Shown here in pieces: positions 53,743 to 63,020 of a DNA stretch of 64,000 nt. Location of the stretch: NCBI GenBank assembly GCA_002428985.1, contig DIYL01000037.1, positions 1 to 64,000 of the forward strand. Direction: 5' to 3'. Each line of letters starts with the position of its first letter. Position 1 is the stretch's first letter. A model generated the notes under the pieces. That model saw nothing but the letters and a program-made list of their open reading frames with translations, was not told the DNA's origin and did no database searches. Both the position numbers and the translations under genes were made by a program. The DNA comes from Anaerolineales bacterium UBA6055. GTDB lineage: Bacteria; Chloroflexota; Anaerolineae; Aggregatilineales; Phototrophicaceae.

Positions 53743-54630
53743 TTATTTCTTCAATTTCCATTCGATCAATGCCCCTGCGACCCAAGTTGGTGGGGGTTGA
53801 TTATAGAGTCCGGTTGAATCGGTATAAGTTAAATCAAGGATTTCACCAGTCATTTCACCACGAATGTAACGATACACTTGCCCTGTATCGCGCGCATCAG
53901 ACTTAGCTTCGACACAATGTTGGTTATATTCCCAATAATCACCTTTTTCGAGTATGCGAATGCCGTCATAAAGTACTTTTTCAGCATATTTCATACCCTC
54001 TTCATCATGGTCATAAGTATCTTCTGGTGCATCGCCATACCCAATCCCATGATGGAATGAGTCAGCTGTTGTTACGACGACTGCATCTTCCATTAGTTTT
54101 GCCAGCTCATCAATGCCTGGTAAATTTTCTGGTTTACCACCTGCAATGTATGGATACCGTTCATATACTTTAGGGGCGGTTGCTTCGGTTAGACCACGGC
54201 GTTTGATTTCGGCATTCCAGAAATGTCTCCAGCTAATCAGAGCATGGTCACCTTTCCATTCTTCGCGCCAATCAATACCACTTCCTTGAATTCCCCAGCA
54301 GAATGGATAGTTTGCAGGGTCATCACCATTGGCGACATTTACCCGTGCATCTTGCAACTCTTGAGAGAATGCATGAAGGACACTTAGTACCACAACTTTA
54401 TCTGCGCCACTATCTAATGCGGCATGAACACATGCTGCAATCTGATACCCACAATCTTGTACGGCAATGTGTGGAAAGACAAGGACACCACCATCATTTA
54501 ATGTGCCAGATAAGTCCCATTCTTTGCCACGTTCGAGGTGCTCAATTGTCCCCGCTTCACCTAATTCTTCGTGTTCACGGGCATAGAGTGCTAAAATTTG
54601 TTTTTGTAATTCGTCGCGCTTTAATTCCAT
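53743..54630 (-). CDS. MEMO/LigB-fold hypothetical protein
   Basis: 295 residues from ATG 54630. VLVFPHIAVQDCGYQIAAC (the H in FPH), VVVLSVLHAFSQE and later VVVTTADSFHHGIGYGD follow the order of the three metal-binding positions of the MEMO1/LigB-like fold. MEMO proteins bind metal, and some reduce or sequester copper. The rest is helical, with an acidic region DTYDHDEEGM. Start at 54630 chosen because an upstream extension has no similarity. Not adjacent to an AMMECR1 or radical SAM partner, which often accompany MEMO genes. Confidence 0.55.
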   Translation of the reverse strand: MELKRDELQKQILALYAREHEELGEAGTIEHLERGKEWDLSGTLNDGGVLVFPHIAVQDCGYQIAACVHAALDSGADKVVVLSVLHAFSQELQDARVNVANGDDPANYPFCWGIQGSGIDWREEWKGDHALISWRHFWNAEIKRRGLTEATAPKVYERYPYIAGGKPENLPGIDELAKLMEDAVVVTTADSFHHGIGYGDAPEDTYDHDEEGMKYAEKVLYDGIRILEKGDYWEYNQHCVEAKSDARDTGQVYRYIRGEMTGEILDLTYTDSTGLYNQPPPTWVAGALIEWKLKK

Positions 54631-54746
54631 TACGCATCCATTCAAATAATTTTTCAATGTTATAGTTTTAGCGAAACTTATGGCGTACGTCAATCAAAAC
54701 TGCGAGCAAGATAGACCAAAATCCATCCTGCTCATGAGAATCTAAT

Positions 54747-55295
54747 CTATATAACCTTGTATCTGAGGAACAAATGCCCATCAGCATAGATTTTGGTGTC
54801 GAGTAACTCTAATTGTGTGACATCATCTAAATTACCGAATAACGCTGTACCTTGCCCGACAATCACCGGACTTAGCTTGAGGATAATCTCATCAACTAAA
54901 TGGTGTTGGAGTAAATATCCTGCGAGTTGCCCACCACCACATAGATAAATTGGCTTGCCATCTTGCTCTTTGAGCGATTCCACAAATGTTGCTGGATCAT
55001 CTCGTATCACTTGCAGTTGATCAGTTTGATAGCGATCCATTGATTGAGAGAAGACATACTGCATCATATGCCCATATGTAGGAGACGGTTGCCCCGGCTC
55101 AATGCCATATTTGTAGCCTGCTTCGTAGGTATGTTTGCCCATTAGGACGGTGTCGTAATCTTGCAAACTATTCATATAGTCTGGAATGTATTGGGCTGTC
55201 ATCGAAAAATCTTCGGTATTGCCATCTATATCTGCAATATTCCCATTAATTGTTGACGCAATATAGTAAATTACTTTTCGAGTTGTTGTCTGCAT
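54747..55295 (-). CDS. RibD C-terminal / dihydrofolate reductase-like protein
   Basis: 182 residues from ATG 55295, with AAAGGA 7 bp upstream. KVIYYIASTINGNIAD, DTVLMGKHTYEAG, YLCGGGQLAGYLLQHHLVDEIILKLSPVIVGQG is the pattern of the small RibD_C/DHFR-like family (YyaP/YwjB), NADPH-dependent reductases of unknown substrate. It is 67 bp downstream of an AraC-type regulator on the same strand and is probably under its control. Confidence 0.88.
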   Translation of the reverse strand: MQTTTRKVIYYIASTINGNIADIDGNTEDFSMTAQYIPDYMNSLQDYDTVLMGKHTYEAGYKYGIEPGQPSPTYGHMMQYVFSQSMDRYQTDQLQVIRDDPATFVESLKEQDGKPIYLCGGGQLAGYLLQHHLVDEIILKLSPVIVGQGTALFGNLDDVTQLELLDTKIYADGHLFLRYKVI

Positions 55296-55362
55296 TTGCT
55301 GTCCTTTCGTCATAATTCAACCTGAGTTTAGCGACGACCTAACAGCATGTATTGGAAAAAAT

Positions 55363-56175
55363 TTAACTCTTTTCTAAGTAGGGGATATTCTTATTGTGGG
55401 CTTTGCTTGCGGGAGCATATGCAGATGGCGAAATACCTGCAAATTTACGAAATTCGTTAATAAGGTGAGACTGATCATAATAGCCTAACTGTAATGCAAG
55501 GTCTGCCCAATCGACATGTGATGTATCAGAAATTATATCGAGGACACGATGGAAGCGTTGCAAACGGGTAAACACTTTAGGGGTAAATCCTATTTCATCA
55601 CGAAATACTTGAATAAACCGTGGCGGACTCAGAGCAACTTCATATTGTAGATCCTTAATCGACATGGGTTGTGATCCAGCTACCAATGTATCTAAGGCAT
55701 AGTCGACAGCGTAATGGCGTTCCCGATTATGAACCATATGGGATTGTAATGCGTTTTCGAGGATACAAAAACGTTCAGTCACATCATGTGTAGCCATCAA
55801 ACGATTATAAATATGATCGGCTTTAGATCCCCATAAATCCTTGAGCGTAACAATCTGATTGTGTAATTCTTTGGCTGATAATCCAAATATATCGAGGGCG
55901 ACACCAGACTTAAATAATACTGATAATAGGGTGGTCGGATGACTTGTATCAATGACAAAATGTTTGGTTTGACAGCCTACGATAATCGCGGGGGTTCGTG
56001 ATACAGATCTGTTCATGATATCAAAATCATTACCGGAAAGATTAAACGTCAACTCCATCAGACCGACAGGTAAAATGCGCTCTTGTGGATGAGAAGATGT
56101 GTAATTTCCCCAATGCCACATCATCTGGACATAGTCGGATAATGGGGGAGATGGATTGTATAAATCTAAAGACAT
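55363..56175 (-). CDS. AraC family transcriptional regulator
   Basis: 270 residues from ATG 56175. N-terminal ligand-like domain (NPSPPLSDYVQMMWHWGNY, ERILPVGLMELTFNLSG), the DUF6597-type domain, and a C-terminal pair of helix-turn-helix motifs (SIKDLQYEVALSPPRFIQVFRDEIG; DLALQLGYYDQSHLINEFRKFAG). Upstream of the RibD-like gene on the same strand. Confidence 0.9.
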   Translation of the reverse strand: MSLDLYNPSPPLSDYVQMMWHWGNYTSSHPQERILPVGLMELTFNLSGNDFDIMNRSVSRTPAIIVGCQTKHFVIDTSHPTTLLSVLFKSGVALDIFGLSAKELHNQIVTLKDLWGSKADHIYNRLMATHDVTERFCILENALQSHMVHNRERHYAVDYALDTLVAGSQPMSIKDLQYEVALSPPRFIQVFRDEIGFTPKVFTRLQRFHRVLDIISDTSHVDWADLALQLGYYDQSHLINEFRKFAGISPSAYAPASKAHNKNIPYLEKS

Positions 56176-56238
56176 AACTAGAATCCGTAGACACACTATA
56201 GTTGTTCAATAGTGTATCATTTTTAGATGGGTTTGGGG

Positions 56239-56266
56239 TTGCATCTTAACTATCCATCTGTATAAT
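56239..56266 (+). promoter_or_regulatory. Promoter of rplJ-rplL
   Basis: TTGCAT (56239-56244) and a perfect TATAAT (56261-56266), spacing 16 bp, directly before the L10 leader. Confidence 0.7.
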
Positions 56267-56273
56267 CTTTTGT

Positions 56274-56410
56274 GGCTAACAACCACATAGCGACGTAAAC
56301 CGTAGACAGCAGGGTCGGGCATTGCCCATAAATCCCGCCGAGGGGAACGCATAGACATTCAATCATTATGCTTGACTTCTACAGCGACCTCATTACGGGT
56401 CGCTTTTTTG
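56274..56410 (+). ncRNA. Ribosomal protein L10 leader with terminator
   Basis: The leader contains the conserved core AGCGACGTAAACCGTAGACA then GGGTCGGGC and AATCCCGCCGAGGGGAACGC, the L10-binding motif of the rplJ leader family. A hairpin AGCGACC (56383-56389)/GGTCGCT (56398-56404) with a T-run follows, ahead of rplJ. Excess L10 (or L10(L12)4) should bind and reduce expression of rplJ-rplL. Confidence 0.92.
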
Positions 56411-56472
56411 ATTCAGTCGGGTTAGATCATCAGCAATTCCGTTGGTGACTAACAAGTTGTAAGGAGCGGCAC

Positions 56473-57018
56473 TTGCCAATTTCAAGAGCACGTAAAGAAG
56501 AGCTTGTCGCTAAGTATGTTGAATTATTGAACGAGAGCAATGGCTTCATCATTGTGCAAACACAAGGGTTGACCGTTACTCAAATTCAAGGTCTACGCAA
56601 TACAGTCCGTAAAGAAGATGGCCTGTATGTTGTAGCAAAAAACACCCTCATCCGTAAAGCACTCGAACAAGCTGATTGGGTAATCCCAGAAGATTTACTT
56701 CAGGGTCCAGTTGCTGTTATTTTCGGGCGTGAAAATATGCCGGGCGTGTCTAAAGCACTTCTCAAGCATATTGACGATGAAGATTTTGGTGAAAAGATGG
56801 AAGTTACAGGTGGTGTCATGACTGGCGATATTCTAAACGCCGCACAGGTCGACGCTGTCTCTAAACTCCCAACACTCGACGAACTCCGCGCACAACTTGC
56901 CGGATTGGTCATCTCACCAGCACAGGGTGTCGTTAACGTACTTTATCAAGCGACAGGTGGTGTCGTCAACGTCCTTCAAGCGTACTTGGATAAGAACGAC
57001 GAAGGCGGCGACGAGTAA
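56473..57018 (+). CDS. rplJ: Ribosomal protein L10
   Basis: 181 residues from TTG 56473, with AAGGAG 6 bp upstream; no ATG fits. N-terminal globular domain with GFIIVQTQGLTVTQIQGLRNTVRK and NTLIRKALE, and a C-terminal helix binding L7/L12 dimers (LAGLVISPAQGVVNVLYQATGG). Forms the base of the ribosomal stalk. The TTG start may be a way to keep translation sensitive to the leader. Confidence 0.97.
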   Translation: MPISRARKEELVAKYVELLNESNGFIIVQTQGLTVTQIQGLRNTVRKEDGLYVVAKNTLIRKALEQADWVIPEDLLQGPVAVIFGRENMPGVSKALLKHIDDEDFGEKMEVTGGVMTGDILNAAQVDAVSKLPTLDELRAQLAGLVISPAQGVVNVLYQATGGVVNVLQAYLDKNDEGGDE

Positions 57019-57121
57019 GTTTGTCAGGCATTTTGCCTGAACCGTATTATAAGTAAGTTTAGACCATCTCGATTAACCTGTATGCCCAACATGGGCAACT
57101 TTAGAAGAAAAGGAAATGACA

Positions 57122-57508
57122 ATGGCGGACATTGCAAAATTAGTAGAAGAACTCAGCGCATTGACCATCTTGGAAGCAGCTGAACTTAAAAAAGCTCTCG
57201 AAGAAGAATGGGGCGTAGAAGCTGCAGCTGGTGGCGGTATGATGATGATGGCTGCTGGTCCAGCAGCTGGTGAACCAGCTGAAGCAGCAGAAGAAAAAAC
57301 CGAATTCGACCTCGTTCTCAAAGAAATCGGTCCAAAGAAAATCAACGTCATCAAGGCTATCCGCGGTCTTACCAGCCTCGGCTTGAAAGAAGCAAAAGAA
57401 CTTGTCGAATCTGCACCTGCGACTGTACTCGAAGAAGTCAGCAAAGACAGCGTCGAAGAAGGCAAGGCTGCACTCGAAGAAGCTGGCGCAGTTGTCGAAA
57501 TCAAGTAA
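57122..57508 (+). CDS. rplL: Ribosomal protein L7/L12
   Basis: 128 residues from ATG 57122 (AGGA 7 bp upstream; an ATG at 57116 is too close to it). N-terminal dimerisation helices, an Ala/Gly/Met-rich hinge (GGGMMMMAAGPAAGEPAEAAEE) and the C-terminal factor-binding domain (EFDLVLKEIGPKKINVIKAIRGLTSLGLKEAKELVES). The four-Met hinge segment is slightly unusual. Multiple copies bind L10. Confidence 0.98.
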   Translation: MADIAKLVEELSALTILEAAELKKALEEEWGVEAAAGGGMMMMAAGPAAGEPAEAAEEKTEFDLVLKEIGPKKINVIKAIRGLTSLGLKEAKELVESAPATVLEEVSKDSVEEGKAALEEAGAVVEIK

Positions 57509-57540
57509 CATCGCCTGAATCAAAATTGTTTCGAAGCAGT

Positions 57541-57562
57541 CAGCCTAGTGCTGGCTGTTTTT
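57541..57562 (+). terminator. Rho-independent terminator after rplL
   Basis: CAGCC (57541-57545) and GGCTG (57552-57556) with a 6-nt loop and TTTTT. No rpoB follows, so this small operon ends here. Confidence 0.75.
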
Positions 57563-57664
57563 GATTCCATCTAAAAACTGTAAATGTTTGTGTCCATTGC
57601 TTCATTATCCCCACCATCTTGACTATAATGCGATTATGCTAGGTCAATTATTTTAGGACACATT

Positions 57665-58894
57665 ATGAACCGACATCTACATCTGCTTGTTATCCTCACA
57701 CTATTTATCATCATTCCTGTCATATCTGCACAAGACGACCAACCACTAGTCACACCAATAAGCTATGGCATGACAATCAACGAAACAATCACAGATATTG
57801 CATTTTTTGATTGGTGGCAACTCGATGTGAGTCTAGGTGATAAGATTGTGGTTTCGATGGATGCAGAAGACGGATTACAACCACTACTTGGGTTGCTAGA
57901 TAGCACGGGTGAACTTGTCGCCCGAAGTGACTTGCAAACAGTTGCCGAAATCAATGGGACGGCATTTTTACAATATGATGCCCTCACCGAAGGGCAACAT
58001 ACGATTATTGCTACCCGCGAAGGGCGTGACCTGGGTACAACGACAGGCAGTTATGTCTTATCTGTGAATAACCGCATCGAGACGGAAACACCACGCGTAG
58101 ACCCGTTTATGGAAACTGAATTCCGTTGTGATGAATGGGTTTTGACCAATGCCTTAACATTCCGATTCAATGAAAACGTTGAACTACCCGAGGAAATAAT
58201 TCCGGGACAAGTCACCGAATTTTATCGTTTTTTTGTATACGGCTTAGACGGATTCGAACCCGTTATACGCTTACAATCGGCACTCTTAGTTGATCGACCA
58301 TTGGATTGTACTGATAGTGCGCTGGCCACTGAGGGGACACAACTTAGTTTCCCAATATTAGACGATCAGATTACTGTGACAGAAGCGGATGCGGATGCTG
58401 TATCGTTAGTCACACTGACCAATTCCGGTGAAGGTGAACCATTGGGTGAAGTTGCTGTGACATTGGGCGCAAAAGAAGGCACATCAGGACGTTTCATATT
58501 GATTATGGAAGGTCTAGCGATAAGTGATCGTAATGATACTGATGAAATTATTGTACGCCGTGGCCCATTTGCTGATGAAAATGACCTCGATATTTACGCA
58601 ATTGGCTATCCAAATTCGCGCCTAGACCCAATTGTTTCCTTGTATGACCCTGAAACGGACATCGAAAAATTATGTGATGATATTGGTACAGATTCCTGTT
58701 CCGATTTGATTGACATTGTGGAATCCACAGTCGTCATCGGGGAAGATGGTGCAAGTTATTCTGCAGACCGCTTTGATTCTGCCGTTCGTTTTGATAATGA
58801 GGCGAATATCCGTCAATCTATGATTGTTAAAGGGCGCGCAAGTACATCGGGTAATTATTTGCTTGTTTTTGTTGGGGAATTACCAGCTCGTTAG
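57665..58894 (+). CDS. Secreted protein with PPC-like beta-sandwich domains
   Basis: 409 residues with a signal peptide ending near VISAQ. Two to three beta-sandwich units: WWQLDVSLGDKIVVSMDAEDGLQPLLGLLDSTGELVARSD and GSYVLSVNNR (about 40-135), and DENDLDIYAIGYPNSRLDPIVSLYDPETD to GNYLLVFVGE (about 300-407) have the pattern of bacterial pre-peptidase C-terminal domains. No catalytic domain, so probably a surface binding or structural protein. Followed after 3 bp by the WYL regulator. Confidence 0.78.
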   Translation: MNRHLHLLVILTLFIIIPVISAQDDQPLVTPISYGMTINETITDIAFFDWWQLDVSLGDKIVVSMDAEDGLQPLLGLLDSTGELVARSDLQTVAEINGTAFLQYDALTEGQHTIIATREGRDLGTTTGSYVLSVNNRIETETPRVDPFMETEFRCDEWVLTNALTFRFNENVELPEEIIPGQVTEFYRFFVYGLDGFEPVIRLQSALLVDRPLDCTDSALATEGTQLSFPILDDQITVTEADADAVSLVTLTNSGEGEPLGEVAVTLGAKEGTSGRFILIMEGLAISDRNDTDEIIVRRGPFADENDLDIYAIGYPNSRLDPIVSLYDPETDIEKLCDDIGTDSCSDLIDIVESTVVIGEDGASYSADRFDSAVRFDNEANIRQSMIVKGRASTSGNYLLVFVGELPAR

Positions 58895-58897
58895 CTT

Positions 58898-59812
58898 ATG
58901 AACCGCATCGACCGCCTTTTTGGAATTTTACTGTTATTACAGCGTAAATCACATATTCGTGCTGAAGATATTGCGCAAACATATGATATTACAGTGCGTA
59001 CTGTGTATCGTGATATTGCGGCATTGCACGAACTTGGGGTACCGATTGTATCATTGCCGGGGGAGGGGTATCGCCTCATGGAAGGCTTCTATCTGCCACC
59101 CCTTGTTTTCACACCAGACGAAGCTTCAGCATTGTTTCTAGGGGGCCGGATGCTTGTTCATCAGGCTGATGGCCACCTGCCCGATACAACCATTAGTGCA
59201 CTTGAAAAAATCTCTGCAATTTTGCCTAAACGCACTGCTAATCATGTCAAACAACTGAGCGATATTATCCATTTTACATTGCCGACACGTAAATTTAATT
59301 TGGATGATAAGCGATTACTCCTTCTGCAAAATGCAATTCTAGATCATCGTATTGTTCACATCGCCTATCATAGCCTGAAAGATGATCTTCTGACTGAACG
59401 TGATATTGAACCGTTGCAACTCACATATGGTAATGGTACATGGTATATTCACGCATATTGCCGATTACGTAATGATATTCGTGAATTCCGATTGGATCGT
59501 ATTGAACGCCTGATTTCTACGACCTATACATTTGCTCCACGTGAGACACAACAACAAACACAAGACATCATCACAGTAAAAATTCGTGTGAAACCGGAGC
59601 AGGTACGCTGGGTACGTGAACGTCAGCATTATGGTTTTGTTGAAGCTAAATATGATGATGCATATATTACGATGACCTACGAAATACATCAGTTTAGCGA
59701 GATAAGAGCCTGGATTCTCGGGTGGGGTGCACGTGTACAAATTATTGAACCCAAAGCGCTTGTGGATGATATTCGAAACGAAATAAAATCACTTTTAGAG
59801 CTACTGACATAG
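58898..59812 (+). CDS. YafY/DeoR-type transcriptional regulator with WYL domain
   Basis: 304 residues. N-terminal winged helix (RIDRLFGILLLLQRKSHIRAEDIA, TVRTVYRDIAALHELGVPIVS), a middle linker and WYL domain (VHIAYHSLKDD, TWYIHAYCRLRNDIREFRLDRIERL). WYL domains sense nucleic acids or small ligands. Starts 3 bp after the secreted-protein stop and is likely co-transcribed with it; the next gene may be its target. Confidence 0.92.
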   Translation: MNRIDRLFGILLLLQRKSHIRAEDIAQTYDITVRTVYRDIAALHELGVPIVSLPGEGYRLMEGFYLPPLVFTPDEASALFLGGRMLVHQADGHLPDTTISALEKISAILPKRTANHVKQLSDIIHFTLPTRKFNLDDKRLLLLQNAILDHRIVHIAYHSLKDDLLTERDIEPLQLTYGNGTWYIHAYCRLRNDIREFRLDRIERLISTTYTFAPRETQQQTQDIITVKIRVKPEQVRWVRERQHYGFVEAKYDDAYITMTYEIHQFSEIRAWILGWGARVQIIEPKALVDDIRNEIKSLLELLT

Positions 59813-59874
59813 GGTTGTCACTTGGGGCTGATATGCTCTTTATATCAAATAACTTTACATAAGGAGCGTATCCA

Positions 59875-60186
59875 ATGAATAATCAACCTGTCTATGAAAT
59901 TGTTGTCTTTAAATCTGCTGAAGGTGTTACATCAGACCAAGTAATTGCAGCCGCACAAGGTGTTCACACTTGGCTAGAAAATTATGATGGTTTTATCAGT
60001 CGTCAACTGATTCAGACCGATGATCAATGGGTTGATTTTGTCACATGGGAAAGTATGGAACAAGCACATGCTGCCGCCTCAGAAATCATGCAACAACCTG
60101 TTGGGCAAGCATTTGGCGCAGTGATTGACCCGAATAGTATTCAGATGATGCATGGTGTCGCTGCATTCAGTTTGGTTAAGGAATAA
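59875..60186 (+). CDS. ABM-like dimeric alpha/beta-barrel protein
   Basis: 103 residues, start preceded by AAGGAGCG. EIVVFKSAEGVTSDQVIAAAQGVHTWL, FISRQLIQTDDQWVDFVTWESMEQAHAAA follow the antibiotic-biosynthesis monooxygenase/dimeric alpha-beta barrel pattern. Often acts as a small oxygenase or ligand-binding protein under YafY-type control. Terminator 54 bp downstream. Confidence 0.75.
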   Translation: MNNQPVYEIVVFKSAEGVTSDQVIAAAQGVHTWLENYDGFISRQLIQTDDQWVDFVTWESMEQAHAAASEIMQQPVGQAFGAVIDPNSIQMMHGVAAFSLVKE

Positions 60187-60239
60187 CGAACAGATATTCT
60201 AAACATACTATCAAAACCACAATAAACGCTGTATACTGG

Positions 60240-60271
60240 ACAAGAGATAAGTGAGCTTATCTCTTGTTTTG
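60240..60271 (+). terminator. Rho-independent terminator
   Basis: ACAAGAGATAAG (60240-60251) pairs perfectly with CTTATCTCTTGT (60256-60267) over a TGAG loop, followed by TTT. A strong 12-bp stem after the ABM-like gene. Confidence 0.85.
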
Positions 60272-60284
60272 ATATTAATTTATT

Positions 60285-60527
60285 ATGGAAATTATCATGA
60301 AAAATGGTATTTGTCCCAAATGTGATGCAACCACTATTTATATGCAACAGCTAACTAGTAGCGAGCATAGGATTTATTTTTCGTCATTTTCTGCATCCAG
60401 CCCAACACAATATATTTGTGGAACATGTGGTTATTTAGAACGATATATTGTGGATACAAAAAAACTTGCTCATGTAAAAGTGAGTGCGCAATGGACGCCT
60501 GTTCCACCGGAAACGGATGAGGAATAG
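60285..60527 (+). CDS. Small zinc-ribbon protein
   Basis: 80 residues from ATG 60285, or 76 from ATG 60297 (MKNGICPKC). The two pairs CPKC (N-terminus) and CGTC (middle) should bind one zinc. Hydrophobic YICGTCGYLERYI resembles the following gene, so the two are tandem paralogues. Possibly nucleic-acid or protein binding; function unknown. Confidence 0.75.
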   Translation: MEIIMKNGICPKCDATTIYMQQLTSSEHRIYFSSFSASSPTQYICGTCGYLERYIVDTKKLAHVKVSAQWTPVPPETDEE

Positions 60528-60533
60528 AATCCT

Positions 60534-60755
60534 ATGCGAAGTGGTATATGTCCGAAATGTGGGGCAGATGAAATCTACAAGCAAGAACATTATGTCGTCC
60601 GTATTAAACGGTTCTTACAAGTACCCAGAGTGATTTATGCTTGTGCTGTTTGTGGTTATAGTGAACAGTACATTGAAGATCCGCGTATTGGTGAAATCCG
60701 TGATAGTTGGATACCTGTTCGTCCTCGCCGTAAACGTAAAAATGATGACCTGTAA
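60534..60755 (+). CDS. Small zinc-ribbon protein, paralogue of the previous gene
   Basis: 73 residues. CPKC at 6-9 and CAVC at about 37-40 with GYSEQYIED following, and a very basic C-terminus (RPRRKRKNDD). Starts 7 bp after the first zinc-ribbon gene and ends 37 bp before the HerA-like gene, suggesting one transcript. Confidence 0.75.
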   Translation: MRSGICPKCGADEIYKQEHYVVRIKRFLQVPRVIYACAVCGYSEQYIEDPRIGEIRDSWIPVRPRRKRKNDDL

Positions 60756-60791
60756 ACCTCGTAGTAGAAACAAAGAGACATGGAGCAAGAC

Positions 60792-62465
60792 ATGAATGAT
60801 AGACCCGATGATGTAAATAACCTCGATGCATGGGGCTTTGATGATTTTGTTGCCCAATCACAATCCGGTAATAAGCTCGGGGTTGTTGTAGGTGGCTCAA
60901 TTAGTCGCGGGTTATCAATCAAACTTGACCCACATGTGCAGATTGAAGATCTTGCAGTCGGACGTTATATTGTCGTGCGTGGTCAACACAAACGCTTCTT
61001 CTGTATGATTAATGACATCTCACTCAATTCGACGAATGCACAAATTGAGAGTGATCCGCCTGATATTAGTGACCAATTCCTCGCGGAAATTTATAGTGGA
61101 ACAGTCGCCTACAGCATCATCACAGTGACACCGATGCTTGTGATTGATGAACTTGAAGGGCCATTACCTGTTAAAACTATTCCAGGGCATTTTACGCAAG
61201 CGTTCAACGCAACCGAAGAGGACGTCAATAAAGTCTTTGGTGCAGAAGATAGTACTCACTTTAATGTAGGATCTCCGCTCGAACTACAAGAAACCAATAT
61301 CAATCTGAATCTGAAACGACTGGTCGAACGGTCAGTTGGGGTGTTTGGTAAGTCGGGTACAGGTAAGAGCTTTCTCACACGCGTATTGATGGCGGGTGTC
61401 ATTAACCGTGCGATTGGTGTCAGTCTTATTTTTGATATGCACAATGATTATGGCTGGGAAATTACTGATGAGCGCGGCCCTAAAGTTAAGGGTCTCAAGC
61501 AATTGTTTCCTGATCGGGTTGTGATCCTCACATTGGATGAGGAATCCTCACGCCGACGTAATGCAAAATACGACTTTGCGATTAAGCTCGGGTTTGACGA
61601 AATTGAACCTGAAGATATTGGTATGCTCAAAGCAACGATGAGTCTATCCGATACGATGGTTGACGCGGCTTATTTGCTCCGTAAACGCTGGGAGCAGGGT
61701 TGGATTAAGCGCTTGCTCAAGGGTGACCCCGATGATTTTGATGATATTACAGAAAATACCAATATCGGTGGCGGGACATTATCAGCGTTACAACGTCGTC
61801 TACAGCGCTTCGAACGTTGGGACTTTTTGATTGAGGAGCAAGTTACTGATAGTGTACAGAAAATCATTGACTATCTCGTGAATCAGCGTAAAAGTGTGGT
61901 GCTAGAATTTGGTAAACATGGTAATTCGTTAGAAGCTTACATGCTCGTTGCTAATTATCTCACACGCCGGATTCATCATCGCTATATCGAGATGGTGGAT
62001 AAATCGCTTGGGGATAATTCAGTTGCACCACCACAACTATTAATTACCATTGAAGAAGCACATAAATTCCTTGAACCACAAGTTGCTAGCCAAACGACGT
62101 TCGGCATTATTGCTCGTGAGATGCGCAAGTATAATGTGACACTATTAGTTGTTGACCAGCGTCCTAGTGCTATTGATGAAGAAGTTATGTCTCAGATTGG
62201 GACGCGCGTCACAGCTTTACTCGATAATGAACGCGACATCAATGCAGTACTTAACGGAATTAGTGGCGCGGGTGGGCTACGTGAAGTCCTCGCTCGTTTA
62301 GAAACCAAACAACAAGCAATCATTATGGGACATGCGGTGCCGATGCCTGTTGTCATCAAGCCGCGGACATATGATGAAAATTTCTATCAAGCTGTGATGG
62401 GGGAGCCCATCAACCTAAAAACCGCCAAAAAATCATTGGGCAGTGGTGGTAAGCGGAGATTATAA
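60792..62465 (+). CDS. HerA-like ATPase with N-terminal HAS-barrel
   Basis: 557 residues from ATG 60792 (GGAG 6 bp upstream; an ATG at 60780 is also in frame). N-terminal HAS-barrel (about 20-110: KLGVVVGGSISRGLSIKL, GRYIVVRGQHKRFFCMI). ATPase with Walker A GKSGTGKS at about 186-193 and Walker B LLITIEEAHKF, then arginine-finger type region VVDQRPSAIDEEVMSQIGTR. HerA/FtsK-superfamily pumps move DNA, with NurA as the usual nuclease partner in archaea. No NurA is visible here. Two zinc-ribbon genes lie directly upstream. Confidence 0.9.
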   Translation: MNDRPDDVNNLDAWGFDDFVAQSQSGNKLGVVVGGSISRGLSIKLDPHVQIEDLAVGRYIVVRGQHKRFFCMINDISLNSTNAQIESDPPDISDQFLAEIYSGTVAYSIITVTPMLVIDELEGPLPVKTIPGHFTQAFNATEEDVNKVFGAEDSTHFNVGSPLELQETNINLNLKRLVERSVGVFGKSGTGKSFLTRVLMAGVINRAIGVSLIFDMHNDYGWEITDERGPKVKGLKQLFPDRVVILTLDEESSRRRNAKYDFAIKLGFDEIEPEDIGMLKATMSLSDTMVDAAYLLRKRWEQGWIKRLLKGDPDDFDDITENTNIGGGTLSALQRRLQRFERWDFLIEEQVTDSVQKIIDYLVNQRKSVVLEFGKHGNSLEAYMLVANYLTRRIHHRYIEMVDKSLGDNSVAPPQLLITIEEAHKFLEPQVASQTTFGIIAREMRKYNVTLLVVDQRPSAIDEEVMSQIGTRVTALLDNERDINAVLNGISGAGGLREVLARLETKQQAIIMGHAVPMPVVIKPRTYDENFYQAVMGEPINLKTAKKSLGSGGKRRL

Positions 62466-62575
62466 AACATTAAGGAGTTGTCTGAGGGTAATGTTTCGTC
62501 AATATCTTAACAATTATATCGGAATATTTCGATATAATTTGATAATATAGATAGATTGAAAGAGACTCAAACCAC

Positions 62576-62962
62576 ATGACTCAGACAATTACAGAACAAG
62601 CTATACATTTAATTGACACGATTGGCTTATTATTAGACGAAGCCCAAGATTTGGACGAAAGTTATCTATCCAAGTTGGAAAAAATGGAAGATAAGATGAC
62701 TTTTTTCATCACGGAATTCTACAAGCATTCCGCCTTATCTATATCTGATTATGCCAGTTATCTAAATCATGATGCACTTTCGCAGCTCACATTCATTTTA
62801 GGGTATGCCGAGCTGTTTCGGTCTGTGAATGCGCATCTGCTCAATCATACTGCGATTGATCACTTGAACATAATTTGTGATGGAACACGCAATCTATCGG
62901 AAATTTTGCGGGAAGAACGTGATAGAATAGTCATGGAGCGTGATCAACTCACAAACCATTAA
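62576..62962 (+). CDS. DHp-only histidine phosphotransfer-like protein
   Basis: 128 residues, all helical. DYASYLNHDALSQLTFILGYAELFR resembles the H-box of histidine kinases (HELRTPLTxIxGYAEL), with the His in LNHDAL as phospho-acceptor, and NLSEILREERDR continues the second DHp helix. No ATPase domain. The next gene encodes a HATPase, and the two overlap in DNA when the longest frame of the second is used. Together they look like a kinase split in two. Confidence 0.65.
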   Translation: MTQTITEQAIHLIDTIGLLLDEAQDLDESYLSKLEKMEDKMTFFITEFYKHSALSISDYASYLNHDALSQLTFILGYAELFRSVNAHLLNHTAIDHLNIICDGTRNLSEILREERDRIVMERDQLTNH

Positions 62963-63020
62963 AATATCAAGTCTATATTTCCTGTTATTATGGCATAATA
63001 GATATACACATCGCTTGAAA

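Noticed and set aside
57122..57508. rplL followed by rpoB as a larger operon
   Set aside because: A terminator at 57541 and a secreted-protein gene follow instead.
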